Shown here one piece after another: positions 25,504-34,700 of a DNA stretch of 64,000 nucleotides. The notes under the pieces were generated by a model. The model worked only from the letters and a program-made list of their open reading frames with translations. It ran no database searches and had not been told where the DNA came from. The position numbers and the translations under genes are program-made. Positions within the stretch are counted from its first letter, which is position 1; the number at the start of each line of letters is the position of its first letter. Source of the stretch: Tropicimonas aquimaris (GTDB lineage: Bacteria > Pseudomonadota > Alphaproteobacteria > Rhodobacterales > Rhodobacteraceae); assembly GCF_042676185.1 (NCBI RefSeq), contig NZ_JBHTJT010000032.1, positions 1-64,000 on the forward strand, given 5' to 3'.

Positions 25504-26934
25504 ATGCACAGCCTCGACAGGTTCTACATCGGCGGCGACTGGGTCGCCCCGAACGGCACGGAAACGATGCCGGTGATGAACCCCGCCTGCGACAGCCGGA
25601 TCGGCACGCTCACCCTCGGCAATGCCGTGGATGTCGACCGCGCCTTGGCGGCCGCTCAGGCTGCCTTCGAGACGTTCTCCCGCACCACGAGGGGCGAGCG
25701 TCTGGACCTGCTGGAGCGGCTGCTCGAGATCACCCGGCGCCGCCAGGACGACCTCGCCCGCGCGATGACAGCCGAGATGGGCGCACCGGCGACGATGTCG
25801 CGCGAGGTGCAGGCGGAATCCGGCATCGGGCATCTCGAAGCCTTCATCGCCGCATTGAAGGCGCAGGAGGAAGAGCAGACGCTCGACAATGGCGACATCC
25901 TGACCCGCGAGCCGATTGGCGTGGTGGGTATGATCACGCCCTGGAACTGGCCAATCAACCAGATCGCGCTCAAGGTGATCCCGGCCCTCGCCACCGGTTG
26001 CACCTGCGTGCTGAAACCCTCCGAGCACACTCCGCTCTCGGCCAATATCTATACCGAGATCGTGCACGAGGCGGGCTACCCGGCGGGGGTCTTCAATCTC
26101 GTGCACGGCGACGGGCCGACCGTGGGCGCCGCCATCGCGCGCCATCCGGACGTGGCGATGGTCTCCTTCACCGGCTCCACCCGTGCCGGGGTCGAGGTGT
26201 CGCGCAATGCCGCCGAGGGCATCAAGCGGGTGACGCTGGAACTGGGCGGCAAGTCCCCGAACCTCGTCTTCGCCGATTGCGATCTGGAGACGCGTATTGC
26301 AGAGGGCGTCGCGACCTGTTTCTACAACACCGGGCAATCCTGCGACGCGCCGACCCGGATGCTGGTGGAGCGGAGCTGTTACCCGCGCGCGCTGGAGCTC
26401 GCCCGTCAGGCCGCGGAGGCCCAGGCGGTGGGCGACCCCGCCGAGGAAGGCGACCACATCGGGCCGCTCTTCGACCGCATCCAGTACGACCGCGTGCAAG
26501 CGCTGATCGCGGTCGGCATCGCCGAGGGCGCAACCCTGCTCGCCGGGGGGCCGGGCAAGCCGGAGGGGCTGGAACAGGGCTGGTTCGTCCGCCCGACGAT
26601 CTTTGCCGATGTCACCAACGACATGCGGATCGCGCGCGAGGAGATCTTCGGCCCGGTCCTGGTGATGATCCCCTTCGACACCGAGGAGGAGGCCATCCGG
26701 ATCGCCAACGACACCGACTACGGCCTCGCCGCCTATGTGCAGACCTGCGACCCGGAGCGCGCCCGAAGGGTCGGCGACAGGCTCCGCGCCGGGGTGATCC
26801 AGGTCAACGGCCGCCCCTCGGGCTACGGCTCCCCGTTCGGCGGTTACAAGAAATCCGGCATCGGCCGCGAGGGTGGCATCTTCGGGCTGGAGGATTACCA
26901 GGAGATTAAGGTCCGCGCGCCCTTCACCACCTGA
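25504..26934 (+). CDS. NAD(P)-dependent aldehyde dehydrogenase
   Basis: This 476-residue class I/II-like aldehyde dehydrogenase has GMITPWNWPINQ at the cofactor site, the general base Glu in LELGGKSPN, the catalytic Cys in NTGQSCDAPTRM and the C-terminal FGGYKKSGIGREGG. It would oxidise the aldehyde produced by the GMC enzyme two genes upstream or one from the enolase-superfamily enzyme. It starts 17 bp after the latter and is convergent with a phosphatase gene. The substrate is not defined. Confidence 0.92.
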   Translation: MHSLDRFYIGGDWVAPNGTETMPVMNPACDSRIGTLTLGNAVDVDRALAAAQAAFETFSRTTRGERLDLLERLLEITRRRQDDLARAMTAEMGAPATMSREVQAESGIGHLEAFIAALKAQEEEQTLDNGDILTREPIGVVGMITPWNWPINQIALKVIPALATGCTCVLKPSEHTPLSANIYTEIVHEAGYPAGVFNLVHGDGPTVGAAIARHPDVAMVSFTGSTRAGVEVSRNAAEGIKRVTLELGGKSPNLVFADCDLETRIAEGVATCFYNTGQSCDAPTRMLVERSCYPRALELARQAAEAQAVGDPAEEGDHIGPLFDRIQYDRVQALIAVGIAEGATLLAGGPGKPEGLEQGWFVRPTIFADVTNDMRIAREEIFGPVLVMIPFDTEEEAIRIANDTDYGLAAYVQTCDPERARRVGDRLRAGVIQVNGRPSGYGSPFGGYKKSGIGREGGIFGLEDYQEIKVRAPFTT

Positions 26935-26944
26935 GGGACGCGCC

Positions 26945-27469
26945 TCAGGGCATCCGCAGCACAACGAAGACGGGAGCGCCGTCACCAACGGGCGCGACGA
27001 GGAACAGGTTGGCGAAGTCGTCGTCTTTCACGTCGGGCGGCGTCTCGACGCCCAACTGAAACAGGATGCCCGGGATCGTTTCGGTATGCGCGATGACGAG
27101 GACGGTGTCCTCGGCATGATCGAACACCAACAGGTCCATAAGCCCCGCGGTATCGGTCATTGGCACTTCGGTCCGTTCCATATCGAGCGAGGCCGCGATG
27201 ATCTCCCCGGTCTCCCGGGACCGCGCCGCGTCGGTGTGGAGGACGATGTCGATACCGGATGTCTTCAGGAGGTCGGCCCAGGCCTCTGCCCTACGGCGCC
27301 CTGCGGCGGTCAGGGGCGGATCATCGCCCTCCGCCTCCTTTTCGCCGTGCCGGATGACAAACACCATCTCCTGCGCCGTCGCAGCCGATCCCCAGCCGAG
27401 GGAGGCAAGGATCGACGTCAGCAGGAGGATCGTCTTCACAGCGGAACGCCTCGTGTTGCCATCCTTCAA
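26945..27469 (-). CDS. Exported histidine phosphatase family protein
   Basis: This 174-residue protein has a signal peptide (hydrophobic stretch TILLLTSILASLGW, cleavage near TAQE) and a small branch-1 histidine phosphatase domain. The phosphohistidine motif is VIRHGEKEAEG and the second catalytic His is in VIAHTETIP. Such small periplasmic enzymes remove phosphate from unknown targets. It is a single gene between oppositely directed neighbours, and its role in the surrounding catabolic block is not evident. Confidence 0.85.
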   Translation of the reverse strand: MKDGNTRRSAVKTILLLTSILASLGWGSAATAQEMVFVIRHGEKEAEGDDPPLTAAGRRRAEAWADLLKTSGIDIVLHTDAARSRETGEIIAASLDMERTEVPMTDTAGLMDLLVFDHAEDTVLVIAHTETIPGILFQLGVETPPDVKDDDFANLFLVAPVGDGAPVFVVLRMP

Positions 27470-27534
27470 TCAAACGCAACGCAAAAGGTTTACGCAACGG
27501 CAAAGTGCGGCCCGCCAGGACGACCGCCCGAACC

Positions 27535-28686
27535 TCAGGCGCTCTGCAGCGTCGGTTCCAGGGCCGTTGCGCCCGTGTGCCCCTGCTTGGCCAGCACCCG
27601 GTAGGTGCTGCGCAATGCGCCGCGGTCGGTGTAGCAGCCGCGCAGGTGGCGCATGCCGCTGTCGGCCACGTAGCCCTCTCGCCCGTGCACGATCCGGTGG
27701 TTGTCGAAGATCACGCATTGGCCCGCAGTCGACCGGAAGCGCATCAGGAAGCGTTCCTCCTGCATCATGCGGATGAACTTGATGAACGCCGGGTAGTAGG
27801 TGTCGAGCAGTTCCTGCGGCAGATCCAATATGTCCTGCAGGTGCTGGGAGATCGTGACGCCGGTCACGCGGCCCTCCGGGTCGGTTTCTATCACCCGCTG
27901 GTGGGCGCGGTAGTCCCAGCTCTCGTGGCGGTAGAAGAAGGGAATGTCGTGGCTGGCCAGCAGGCGATAGGCCTCCGGGTCCTCGTCGCAAAGGGCATTG
28001 GCCACCGCAGCCCCGTCGAGAAAGAGCGACCGGCCGCCTTCCACGGTGTTCTCGAGGCAATGCAGGAACTGCACCCCCGGCGCGGCCTCCTCACCGGGCA
28101 GGTCGGTGTGCATCTCCAGAGGCCCGGCGGTGAAGGCGAGGTTCGTCGGCGCGATCTCGACGCGGATGTCGAAGAAGAGCCCTTCGGCGGAGGGCGTGAT
28201 CGGGCCGATGGCATTGACCAGACGCGGCAGGCTGCCCTCGTCGTCCGCCATGTCGGTGACGATCGCGATGCCGTCCTCGATCAGCGCCCGGAGCAGGCGC
28301 GCGCGGGTGTCGGGGTCGTTCAGCACGGCCTCCTGCGGCAGACGCGTCATCGCCGACGCATGGTCGGCGTACCACAGGCGACGCGGCAGATCCGCCGGGT
28401 CCTCGGGCTTGCCCCGGGTGGCGAATGTGTCGAGCAAGGAGAGCGGGATGCGGCTCACGTGATCCTCGCCCAGCCAGTCGACGACCAGCTCGCCGGCGTC
28501 GATCCGCGCCGCGGCGGCACGGGGAAGGTCGTGCAGCGCAGAGACGTCGAAGATCCGTTCGCGCGTCTGCGGGTCGATGCAGGACGGGCAGGCATCGCGC
28601 AACCAGCAGAAGTTGAAATAGGCCGGCCCGGTGGCCAGCGGAACGATCATGCCGGTCTCGGTCAGTTCGATCGGGCTGTCAGTCAT
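27535..28686 (-). CDS. Gamma-butyrobetaine-hydroxylase-like 2-oxoglutarate dioxygenase
   Basis: This 383-residue protein has an N-terminal GBBH-like zinc-binding domain (Cys27, Cys33 and Cys36 in CWLRDACPSC) and a TauD/TfdA catalytic domain with the iron motif HTD at about 193-195 and a distal His in HGREGY. The family hydroxylates gamma-butyrobetaine to L-carnitine or trimethyllysine in related proteins. I chose ATG 28686 over longer upstream options because it opens the family N-terminus. It stands 25 bp after the aldolase gene on the same strand. The natural substrate could be another trimethylamine compound. Confidence 0.85.
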   Translation of the reverse strand: MTDSPIELTETGMIVPLATGPAYFNFCWLRDACPSCIDPQTRERIFDVSALHDLPRAAAARIDAGELVVDWLGEDHVSRIPLSLLDTFATRGKPEDPADLPRRLWYADHASAMTRLPQEAVLNDPDTRARLLRALIEDGIAIVTDMADDEGSLPRLVNAIGPITPSAEGLFFDIRVEIAPTNLAFTAGPLEMHTDLPGEEAAPGVQFLHCLENTVEGGRSLFLDGAAVANALCDEDPEAYRLLASHDIPFFYRHESWDYRAHQRVIETDPEGRVTGVTISQHLQDILDLPQELLDTYYPAFIKFIRMMQEERFLMRFRSTAGQCVIFDNHRIVHGREGYVADSGMRHLRGCYTDRGALRSTYRVLAKQGHTGATALEPTLQSA

Positions 28687-28711
28687 GTCTCGGTGCCTTC
28701 CCGTCGCTGGT

Positions 28712-29491
28712 TCAGGTTGCGTAGTCGGAATTCTCGGTGTCGAGGATCTCGCGGATCGCGGAGAGGTGCGCCTCCGCCTGTCCGGGGTAATCCTCGAGCT
28801 CGCAGGCCGTCTTCTCGGCGATCTCGTGGGAGAGCACGCGCAGCGGCTGCCCCGTCTGCAGCGCGCGGATATAGGTCTCGGCCGCGCGCTCGAAATAGTA
28901 GAGCCGGTTGAAGGCATCCGCGACACTGTCACCCAGAACGAGCACGCCGTGGTTGCCCATGATCATGACCTTCTTCTTCGGGTCCGTGAGCATGGACGCG
29001 CAGCGCTCGCCCTCTTCCTCGAAGGCCAGCCCGCCGAACTGCTCGTCGATCACGGTGCGGCCGTAGAAGGTCGCGGTGTTCTGGTCGATCGGTGGCAGGG
29101 TGCTGTCGGCCAGGGAGGCCAGCACGGTGGAAAAGATCGAATGGGCGTGCATCACGCAACGGGCGTGGGGACAGCGCCGGTGAATCGAGCCGTGCAGCCC
29201 CCAGGCCGTGGGATCGGGGGCATCCGGACGGTCCAGCGCGGACGGGTCGTTGGCGTCGAGCAGAAGCAGGTCCGAAGCCCGGATACGCGAGAAATGCGCC
29301 TGGTTCGGGTTGATCAGGAACTGCGTGCCCGCGTCGTTCACGGCGAGGCTGAAGTGGTTCGCCACCGCCTCGTGCATGTTCAGGCGCGCGGTCCAGCGGA
29401 AGGCGGCGGCGAGGTCGGTGCGTTCCTGCCAATACGCGATGTTGGGACGGGTGTCGTCGAGGCTCACGGCTGTCTTCCCTTCAGCGGTCAT
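28712..29491 (-). CDS. Class II aldolase/adducin family protein
   Basis: This 259-residue protein has metal-binding histidines in CVMHAHS and the third in GNHGVLVLGDS, with the N-terminal HEAVANHFSL motif. Members include L-fuculose-phosphate aldolase and 3-oxo-tetronate 4-phosphate decarboxylase. Its ATG overlaps the stop of the upstream dehydrogenase (ATGA), so the two are translationally coupled. That pairing resembles threonate/tetronate pathways, but the expected kinase (DUF1537) is not here, so the substrate is open. Confidence 0.88.
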   Translation of the reverse strand: MTAEGKTAVSLDDTRPNIAYWQERTDLAAAFRWTARLNMHEAVANHFSLAVNDAGTQFLINPNQAHFSRIRASDLLLLDANDPSALDRPDAPDPTAWGLHGSIHRRCPHARCVMHAHSIFSTVLASLADSTLPPIDQNTATFYGRTVIDEQFGGLAFEEEGERCASMLTDPKKKVMIMGNHGVLVLGDSVADAFNRLYYFERAAETYIRALQTGQPLRVLSHEIAEKTACELEDYPGQAEAHLSAIREILDTENSDYAT

Positions 29492-30456
29492 TCGGCGGCG
29501 ACGGGGCGGGCGATGCCGGTCGGGACGACCTCGTAGCCCGGCTCCTCGGGCTCGTCGTCGACCATCTCGGGCGGAAAGCCGGGCGCGCGGATGTCGAGCC
29601 CGGTGGCGTCCTCCAGGCGGCGGATGATGTTGGGCGACAGCTCGCGCGGGCCATACCGTTCCTGCCCGTCGCGGAAGATCTCGTTGAGCAGCGGAGAGAT
29701 CTCCAGCGGCACGCCGGCGCGATCGGCGATCGCCTGGAACAGGCCGATGTCCTTGGCGACGAGATCCATGGTGAAGGAGATGTCGCGCGAGCCGTTGAGG
29801 ATCACCTGGCTCTCGGTCTCGTGCACGAAGGAGGTGCCGGAGGAGATCTTGATCGCCTCGTAGGCGGTGTTCATGTCCATCCCTGCGGCCTTGGCAGTGA
29901 CCAGCGCCTCGCAGACCGAGACGAGGTTGGCCGTGGCGAGGTAGTTGGTGACGACCTTGAGGACCGACGCCGAGCCCACGGGACCGGTATGCAGGACCCG
30001 GCGCCCAAGCGTCATCAGCAACGGGAGGACGCGCTCGAAGGTTTCGCGCTCGCAACCTGCGAAGATCGAGATATTGCCGGTGTCGGCCCGGTGGCATCCG
30101 CCCGAAACGGGGCAGTCGACGGCGGTGCCGCCCTTCGCCTCGACCAGCGCGGCAAGGCGGCGGATCTCCGCATCGTCGGTGGTGGACATCTCGAGCCAGA
30201 TCTTGCCGGGGACGACCTCGGGCAGCATCTCCTCCATCACCGCCGCAGAGGCCGCGGGCGAAGGAAGGCAGGTGATGACCACGTCGCAGTCACGCATCAG
30301 GTTCGCCGCATCGCCGGCCGCGGCCGCACCGCGGCCCACGAAACCTGCGACCAGCTCGGGCTTGCGGTCGAGCACCGTCAGATCGAAGCCGTTCCGCAGC
30401 AGGCTGCCGCTCAACTTGCCGCCCACGTTCCCCAGGCCGATAAACCCGACTTTCAT
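29488..30456 (-). CDS. NAD(P)-dependent beta-hydroxyacid dehydrogenase (3-hydroxyisobutyrate dehydrogenase family)
   Basis: This 322-residue protein starts with the Rossmann motif KVGFIGLGNVGGKLSGSL. The substrate-binding signature is DCPVSGGCHRADTGN and the catalytic Lys lies in SVLKVVTNYL. This family oxidises or reduces beta-hydroxyacids such as 3-hydroxyisobutyrate, tartronate semialdehyde or L-threonate. It is the first gene of a three-gene minus-strand set with the aldolase and the dioxygenase. I chose ATG 30456 over an upstream start that adds a basic extension. Confidence 0.9.
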   Translation of the reverse strand: MKVGFIGLGNVGGKLSGSLLRNGFDLTVLDRKPELVAGFVGRGAAAAGDAANLMRDCDVVITCLPSPAASAAVMEEMLPEVVPGKIWLEMSTTDDAEIRRLAALVEAKGGTAVDCPVSGGCHRADTGNISIFAGCERETFERVLPLLMTLGRRVLHTGPVGSASVLKVVTNYLATANLVSVCEALVTAKAAGMDMNTAYEAIKISSGTSFVHETESQVILNGSRDISFTMDLVAKDIGLFQAIADRAGVPLEISPLLNEIFRDGQERYGPRELSPNIIRRLEDATGLDIRAPGFPPEMVDDEPEEPGYEVVPTGIARPVAAE

Positions 30457-30661
30457 GTCCCAAGATCCACTTCGCCGTTTCCATTTCGGCGATGGTGGCA
30501 AAAAGACCGAGCGCTGAGAAACGATCTGATTGCGCGCTCAGGCCAAACTGCGGTTGAAGCAGCGGCGCGGGACAGGGCGACGACAGGCGAAACCGCGCCC
30601 ACAAGGATTGGCCATGCCGCCAATCCTCCCTACATTATGTGCCGCGTGCGAAAGGGAATCT

Positions 30662-31093
30662 GTGGAAAACTACGTCAACCTCATCAAGCTGTGCGTCGGG
30701 GCCGAAGCGGTCGACGACCTCATCGCCTGGCAGCAGAGCGCCCGGGCCAAGGGTCCGGACGGCTTGCCCCGGCACATCACCCGCATGTGGCCGCGCCGAG
30801 AGGCGGAGTTGCTGGCGGGCGGCTCGATCTACTGGGTGTTCAAGGGCACGATCCTGGCCCGCCAGAAGATCTTGCGGCTGGACGAGGTAACGGGTGCGGA
30901 CGGGGTTTCGCGCTGCGCGCTGGTGCTGGACCCGGAGGTCCACCGCACCGAAGCGGTGCCGCGCCGCCCGTTCCAGGGCTGGCGCTACCTGCCCGCAGAG
31001 GACAGCCCCCGCGACCTGCCCGAAAGCCGGGCGGCCGACGACGAGCTGCCGATGGACCTCGAACTGGCGCTGGCCGAGATCGGGGTGCGCTGA
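30662..31093 (+). CDS. DUF1489 family protein
   Basis: This 143-residue cytoplasmic protein has the family N-terminus VENYVNLIKLCVGAE and the central region ITRMWPRREAELLAGGSIYW. DUF1489 proteins are widespread in alphaproteobacteria, usually a single copy, and have no known function. I chose GTG 30662 because homologues start at this residue; the frame is open further upstream without family similarity. It converges on hisG with only 7 bp between the stops. Confidence 0.85.
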   Translation: MENYVNLIKLCVGAEAVDDLIAWQQSARAKGPDGLPRHITRMWPRREAELLAGGSIYWVFKGTILARQKILRLDEVTGADGVSRCALVLDPEVHRTEAVPRRPFQGWRYLPAEDSPRDLPESRAADDELPMDLELALAEIGVR

Positions 31094-31100
31094 GCGCCCC

Positions 31101-31799
31101 TCAGACGTTTTCCTCGAGCCGTTCCGACAGGATATCGAGCGCCGCCCGAGTGCGATCGTTCCACGCGGCGGATTTCGAGCGGAACAGCGTCGCCTGGCTG
31201 CGGTGGATCAGCCCGTCGGACAGGATCTTGAGGTGATTGGCGCGCAGCGTGTCGCCGGTGGAGGTGATGTCGGCCACGGCCTCGGCGGTCAGGTTCTTGA
31301 CGGTGCCCTCGGTCGCGCCCTGGCTGTCGACCAGCTGGTAATCGGCTACCCCGGCCTCGCGCAGGAACTCCCGCACCATCCGGTGATACTTGGTGGCGAT
31401 CCGCAGCCGGTGCCCGTGCCGCTGCCGGAAGGCCGAGGCGACCGCGTCCAGATCCTCCAGCGTGTCGACATCGACCCAGCATTTCGGCACCGCGATAATG
31501 AGATCGGCCTGTCCGAAGCCCATCCCGCTCAGCTCCTCGACCCGGTCCTGCCAGGCGGGGATACGCTCGCGCACGAGGTCGGTGCCGGTGACGCCGAGGT
31601 GGATCCGACCGGCGTTCAGCTCGCGCGGGATCTCGCCCGCGGAGAGCAGCACCAGGTCGACACCGTCGATCCCGCCCACGGCGCCCGCGTATTCCCGCTC
31701 CGAGCCGGTGCGCCGGATATCGAGACCGCGCGCACCGAACCAGTCAAAGGTCTTTTCCATCAGCCGGCCCTTGGAGGGCACTCCGAGTTTCAGGCTCAT
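31101..31799 (-). CDS. hisG: ATP phosphoribosyltransferase, short form
   Basis: This 232-residue enzyme catalyses the first step of histidine synthesis, joining ATP and PRPP. It is the short HisG type that lacks the regulatory C-terminal domain and needs HisZ. Family regions are LKLGVPSKGRLME at the N-terminus, GVTGTDLVRERI, and the PRPP-binding stretch VADITSTGDTLRANHL. Its start overlaps the hisZ stop by 4 bp (ATGA), showing translational coupling with its partner. Confidence 0.96.
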   Translation of the reverse strand: MSLKLGVPSKGRLMEKTFDWFGARGLDIRRTGSEREYAGAVGGIDGVDLVLLSAGEIPRELNAGRIHLGVTGTDLVRERIPAWQDRVEELSGMGFGQADLIIAVPKCWVDVDTLEDLDAVASAFRQRHGHRLRIATKYHRMVREFLREAGVADYQLVDSQGATEGTVKNLTAEAVADITSTGDTLRANHLKILSDGLIHRSQATLFRSKSAAWNDRTRAALDILSERLEENV

Positions 31800-32911
31800 G
31801 CCGCGCCTCCGCGCCCAAGTTCCAGGACCAGCCCGGGGCGGATCATCCCGCCCACCGCCGGCATCTCGCGCCCCTGCCCCAGCACCCGCGTCAACGCGTC
31901 GTAGCGCCCGCCGGAGGCCACCGGCGGCAGGTGCGGCTGGCGGCCGGCGTAGAAGCCGAAGACGAAGCCGTCGTAGTATTCCATCGTGGTGCGGCCATAG
32001 TTCGCCTCGAACTCCACCGCATCGAGATCCACCCCATGCGACTGCATCACGTCGAAGCGCCGCTCCAGCCTGTCGAGCGCCGGGTCGAGCGCGGGCATGT
32101 CGACCGCGATGTCGCGCAGACGCGCCAGCGCATTGCCGGGAGTCTCGCGGATATCCAGAAGGTCGTCGATCAGCGCAACCTCGGCCGCGGAAATCGGCGG
32201 CTCGGCAGCGTCGTCCTGCAGCGTGCGAAGGCGCGCCTCGATCTCCTTCGGCGAACGCAGGCCGATCTGCGGTCCGTTGGCGGCAAGCAGCGCTTCAGCG
32301 CTTTCTGCCTTCAATCGGCGCAGGAGCTCCGCCCGGCTCGCCGGCACGCGGGAGCGGCCGGAATACCGTTCGAGCAGCGCGCGGAACCGGCGCGGGCGCC
32401 AGATGTGCCGCATCAGCGCCGACTTGCGCGGGGCGCTCGCGTTCAGCCCGGAGACCGCCGAGGTCAGCAGCCCGATATCGCCCATCGCCGCCCGCAGGGA
32501 CAGTGGCGCCAGCACACTGGCAAAGCGCGCGAAGACCTCGGCCTCGGCCTCTTCAGGGTCTGCGGCGTCGAAGATTTCGAGCCCGACCTGGAAATACTCG
32601 TTGGCCCGGCCTGGCTCCGCCACCTCCTGCCGCCGGAACACCTCGCCGGCATAGGTATAGCGCGCAGCACCCTCGCCCGAGGCCATGTGCATCTCGACCA
32701 CCGGCACGGTGAAGTCGGGGCGCAGCATCTGCTCGCCCTTCAGCGGGTCGCCCGTCACATAGGCACGGGCGCGGATATCCTCGCCGTAAAGGTCGAGTAG
32801 CGTGTCGGCCGGTTGCAGGATGTCGGGATCGACGATCCGTGCTCCGGCCTCGAGAAACACCGAGCGGAGCCGCCCGGCTTCGGCGCGGACCTGGTCCTTG
32901 GTCGGCTGCAT
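31796..32911 (-). CDS. hisZ: ATP phosphoribosyltransferase regulatory subunit
   Basis: This 371-residue class II aminoacyl-tRNA synthetase-like protein carries RPDFTVPVVEMH and YTYAGEVFRRQE in the N-terminal half and YYDGFVFGFYAG plus GGRYDALTRVLG near the end. It lacks tRNA charging function and activates and regulates short HisG. It is coupled to hisG by a 4-bp overlap and follows hisS by 3 bp, the usual alphaproteobacterial order hisS-hisZ-hisG. Confidence 0.95.
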   Translation of the reverse strand: MQPTKDQVRAEAGRLRSVFLEAGARIVDPDILQPADTLLDLYGEDIRARAYVTGDPLKGEQMLRPDFTVPVVEMHMASGEGAARYTYAGEVFRRQEVAEPGRANEYFQVGLEIFDAADPEEAEAEVFARFASVLAPLSLRAAMGDIGLLTSAVSGLNASAPRKSALMRHIWRPRRFRALLERYSGRSRVPASRAELLRRLKAESAEALLAANGPQIGLRSPKEIEARLRTLQDDAAEPPISAAEVALIDDLLDIRETPGNALARLRDIAVDMPALDPALDRLERRFDVMQSHGVDLDAVEFEANYGRTTMEYYDGFVFGFYAGRQPHLPPVASGGRYDALTRVLGQGREMPAVGGMIRPGLVLELGRGGAA

Positions 32912-32914
32912 GGG

Positions 32915-34393
32915 TCAGCCCCCCGCCTGGAGGATGCGCCGGATCTCGGCCACCATCTCGTTGCGCGGCACCTCGCGCTGCGCGGGCTGGCTCTTCCACT
33001 CCTCGAGGCTGGCATTCTCGGCGATCTTCGCGCCCAGCACCAGGTCCTTGACCTGCACCACGCCGCGCGCCGCCTCGTCCTCGCCCTGGATCACCGCCAC
33101 CGGCGAGAGCCGCTTGTCGGCATACTTGAGCTGGTTGCCGAAGTTCTTGGGGTTGCCGAGGTAAACCTCGGCCCGGATTCCCTCGGCCCGCAGTTCACCC
33201 ACCATCGCCTGATAGTCGGCCATGCGGGCGCGATCCATCACCGTCACTATGACCGGCCCCCTGGTCAAGCCGTCGAGCCGCCCCTTGGCGCGGAGCGCGG
33301 CCAGCAGCCGGTCGACGCCGATGGAGACACCGGTCGCCGGCACCGCCTGCCCGGTGAAGCGCTTAACCAGGTCGTCGTAGCGTCCGCCGCCTGCGACCGA
33401 GCCGAACTGGCGCGGACGGCCCTTCTCGTCGGTGATCTCGAAGGTCAGCTCCGCCTCGAAGACCGGGCCGGTGTAGTAGCCGAGGCCACGGACGACCGAC
33501 GGGTCGATCTCGGTGCGGTCCGGGCCATAGCCCTGCGCCGCCAGCAGCTCGCCGATCTGTTCAAGCTCGTCCACGCCGGCAGTGCCAATGCTGGAGCCGG
33601 TGACGACCTCTCGCAGCGACCGGATGGTGGCTCCGGCATCGGCGCCTTTGGCCTGCATGAAGGCCAGCACTGTGTCGGCCACGTCGTTGCTCAGCCCGAC
33701 GCCGTCGATGAAGGCGCCGCTCTGGTCCTTGCGGCCGGTGGTCAGCAGCTCGCGCACGCCATCCGCGCCGACCTTGTCGAACTTGTCGATGGTGCGCAGC
33801 ACGGCGTCGGCGGTCTCGCGGTCTTCGGCGGGGTTGACGCCCACCGCTTCAAGCACGCCGTTCAGGACCTTGCGGTTGTTGATCCGCACGAGGTAGTCGC
33901 CGCGCGGAATGCCCACGCGCTCCAGCGCGTCGCTGAGCATCGCGCAAACCTCGGCATCGGCGGCGACGGAGGGCGCGCCGACGGTGTCGGCATCGCATTG
34001 ATAGAACTGCCGGAAGCGTCCCGGCCCCGGCTTCTCGTTGCGCCAGACCGGACCCATCGCATAGCGGCGGTAGGGGCTCGGCAGGTCGTTGCGGAACTGC
34101 GCGGCCACACGGGCGAGCGGCGCCGTCAGGTCATAGCGCAGCGCCAGCCAGTCGCCCTCCTCTTCCCAGGCAAAAACCCCGGCGTTCGGGCGGTCGACGT
34201 CCGGCAGGTACTTCCCGAGCGCCTCCACCGTTTCCACGGCAGAGGTTTCCAGAGGGTCGAAACCGTAAAGATGATAGACCTCGGCGATCTGACCGAGCAT
34301 ATGGTTGCGCTCGGCCACTTCCGCACCAAAATAGTCGCGGAAGCCCTTGGGCGTTTCGGCCCTGGGGCGGCGGGGCTTCTTGTCCTTGGCCAT
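32915..34393 (-). CDS. hisS: Histidyl-tRNA synthetase
   Basis: This 492-residue class II synthetase carries PKGFRDYFG, motif 2 region YRRYAMGPVWRNEKPGPGRF, the histidine loop RGLGYYTGPVFEAEL and GGGRYDDLVKRF, then an anticodon-binding C-terminal domain. I chose ATG 34393 (MAKDKKPRRPRAETPKG); an upstream extension has no family match. It is the first gene of the hisS-hisZ-hisG operon and divergent from slyX. Confidence 0.96.
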   Translation of the reverse strand: MAKDKKPRRPRAETPKGFRDYFGAEVAERNHMLGQIAEVYHLYGFDPLETSAVETVEALGKYLPDVDRPNAGVFAWEEEGDWLALRYDLTAPLARVAAQFRNDLPSPYRRYAMGPVWRNEKPGPGRFRQFYQCDADTVGAPSVAADAEVCAMLSDALERVGIPRGDYLVRINNRKVLNGVLEAVGVNPAEDRETADAVLRTIDKFDKVGADGVRELLTTGRKDQSGAFIDGVGLSNDVADTVLAFMQAKGADAGATIRSLREVVTGSSIGTAGVDELEQIGELLAAQGYGPDRTEIDPSVVRGLGYYTGPVFEAELTFEITDEKGRPRQFGSVAGGGRYDDLVKRFTGQAVPATGVSIGVDRLLAALRAKGRLDGLTRGPVIVTVMDRARMADYQAMVGELRAEGIRAEVYLGNPKNFGNQLKYADKRLSPVAVIQGEDEAARGVVQVKDLVLGAKIAENASLEEWKSQPAQREVPRNEMVAEIRRILQAGG

Positions 34394-34499
34394 GACGGGG
34401 TTCCTCGGGTCTGTCGTCGCGGCAGCGTCTAGCCCAAGGGGGTCCGTGCCGCAAGGAGCGCCGGGAAAAGGTCGCAATCGGAAGGATGACACGGTGAGC

Positions 34500-34694
34500 A
34501 TGGATCGTATCGAGGAAGAGCTGGCGCACCTGCGCCGCACGACCGAGGACCTGTCCGAAGTCGTCGCCCGACAGGCGGGCGACATCGACAAGCTGACCCG
34601 ACAGGTCACGCTTCTTTTGCAACGCGCGGCAGAGCAGGAGGCGGAGGGGAGCGGCGGTGTCGTGATCGGTGACGAACGGCCGCCGCATTACTGA
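34500..34694 (+). CDS. slyX: SlyX family protein
   Basis: This 64-residue protein has a predicted coiled coil (MDRIEEELAHLRRTTEDLSE, then heptads to LLLQRAAEQE) and the conserved C-terminal tail ending ERPPHY, typical of SlyX. The function of the family is unknown. GTG 34494, two codons upstream, is an alternative start. It is divergent from hisS and convergent with the DUF4864 gene. Confidence 0.88.
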   Translation: MDRIEEELAHLRRTTEDLSEVVARQAGDIDKLTRQVTLLLQRAAEQEAEGSGGVVIGDERPPHY

Positions 34695-34700
34695 ATGCGC

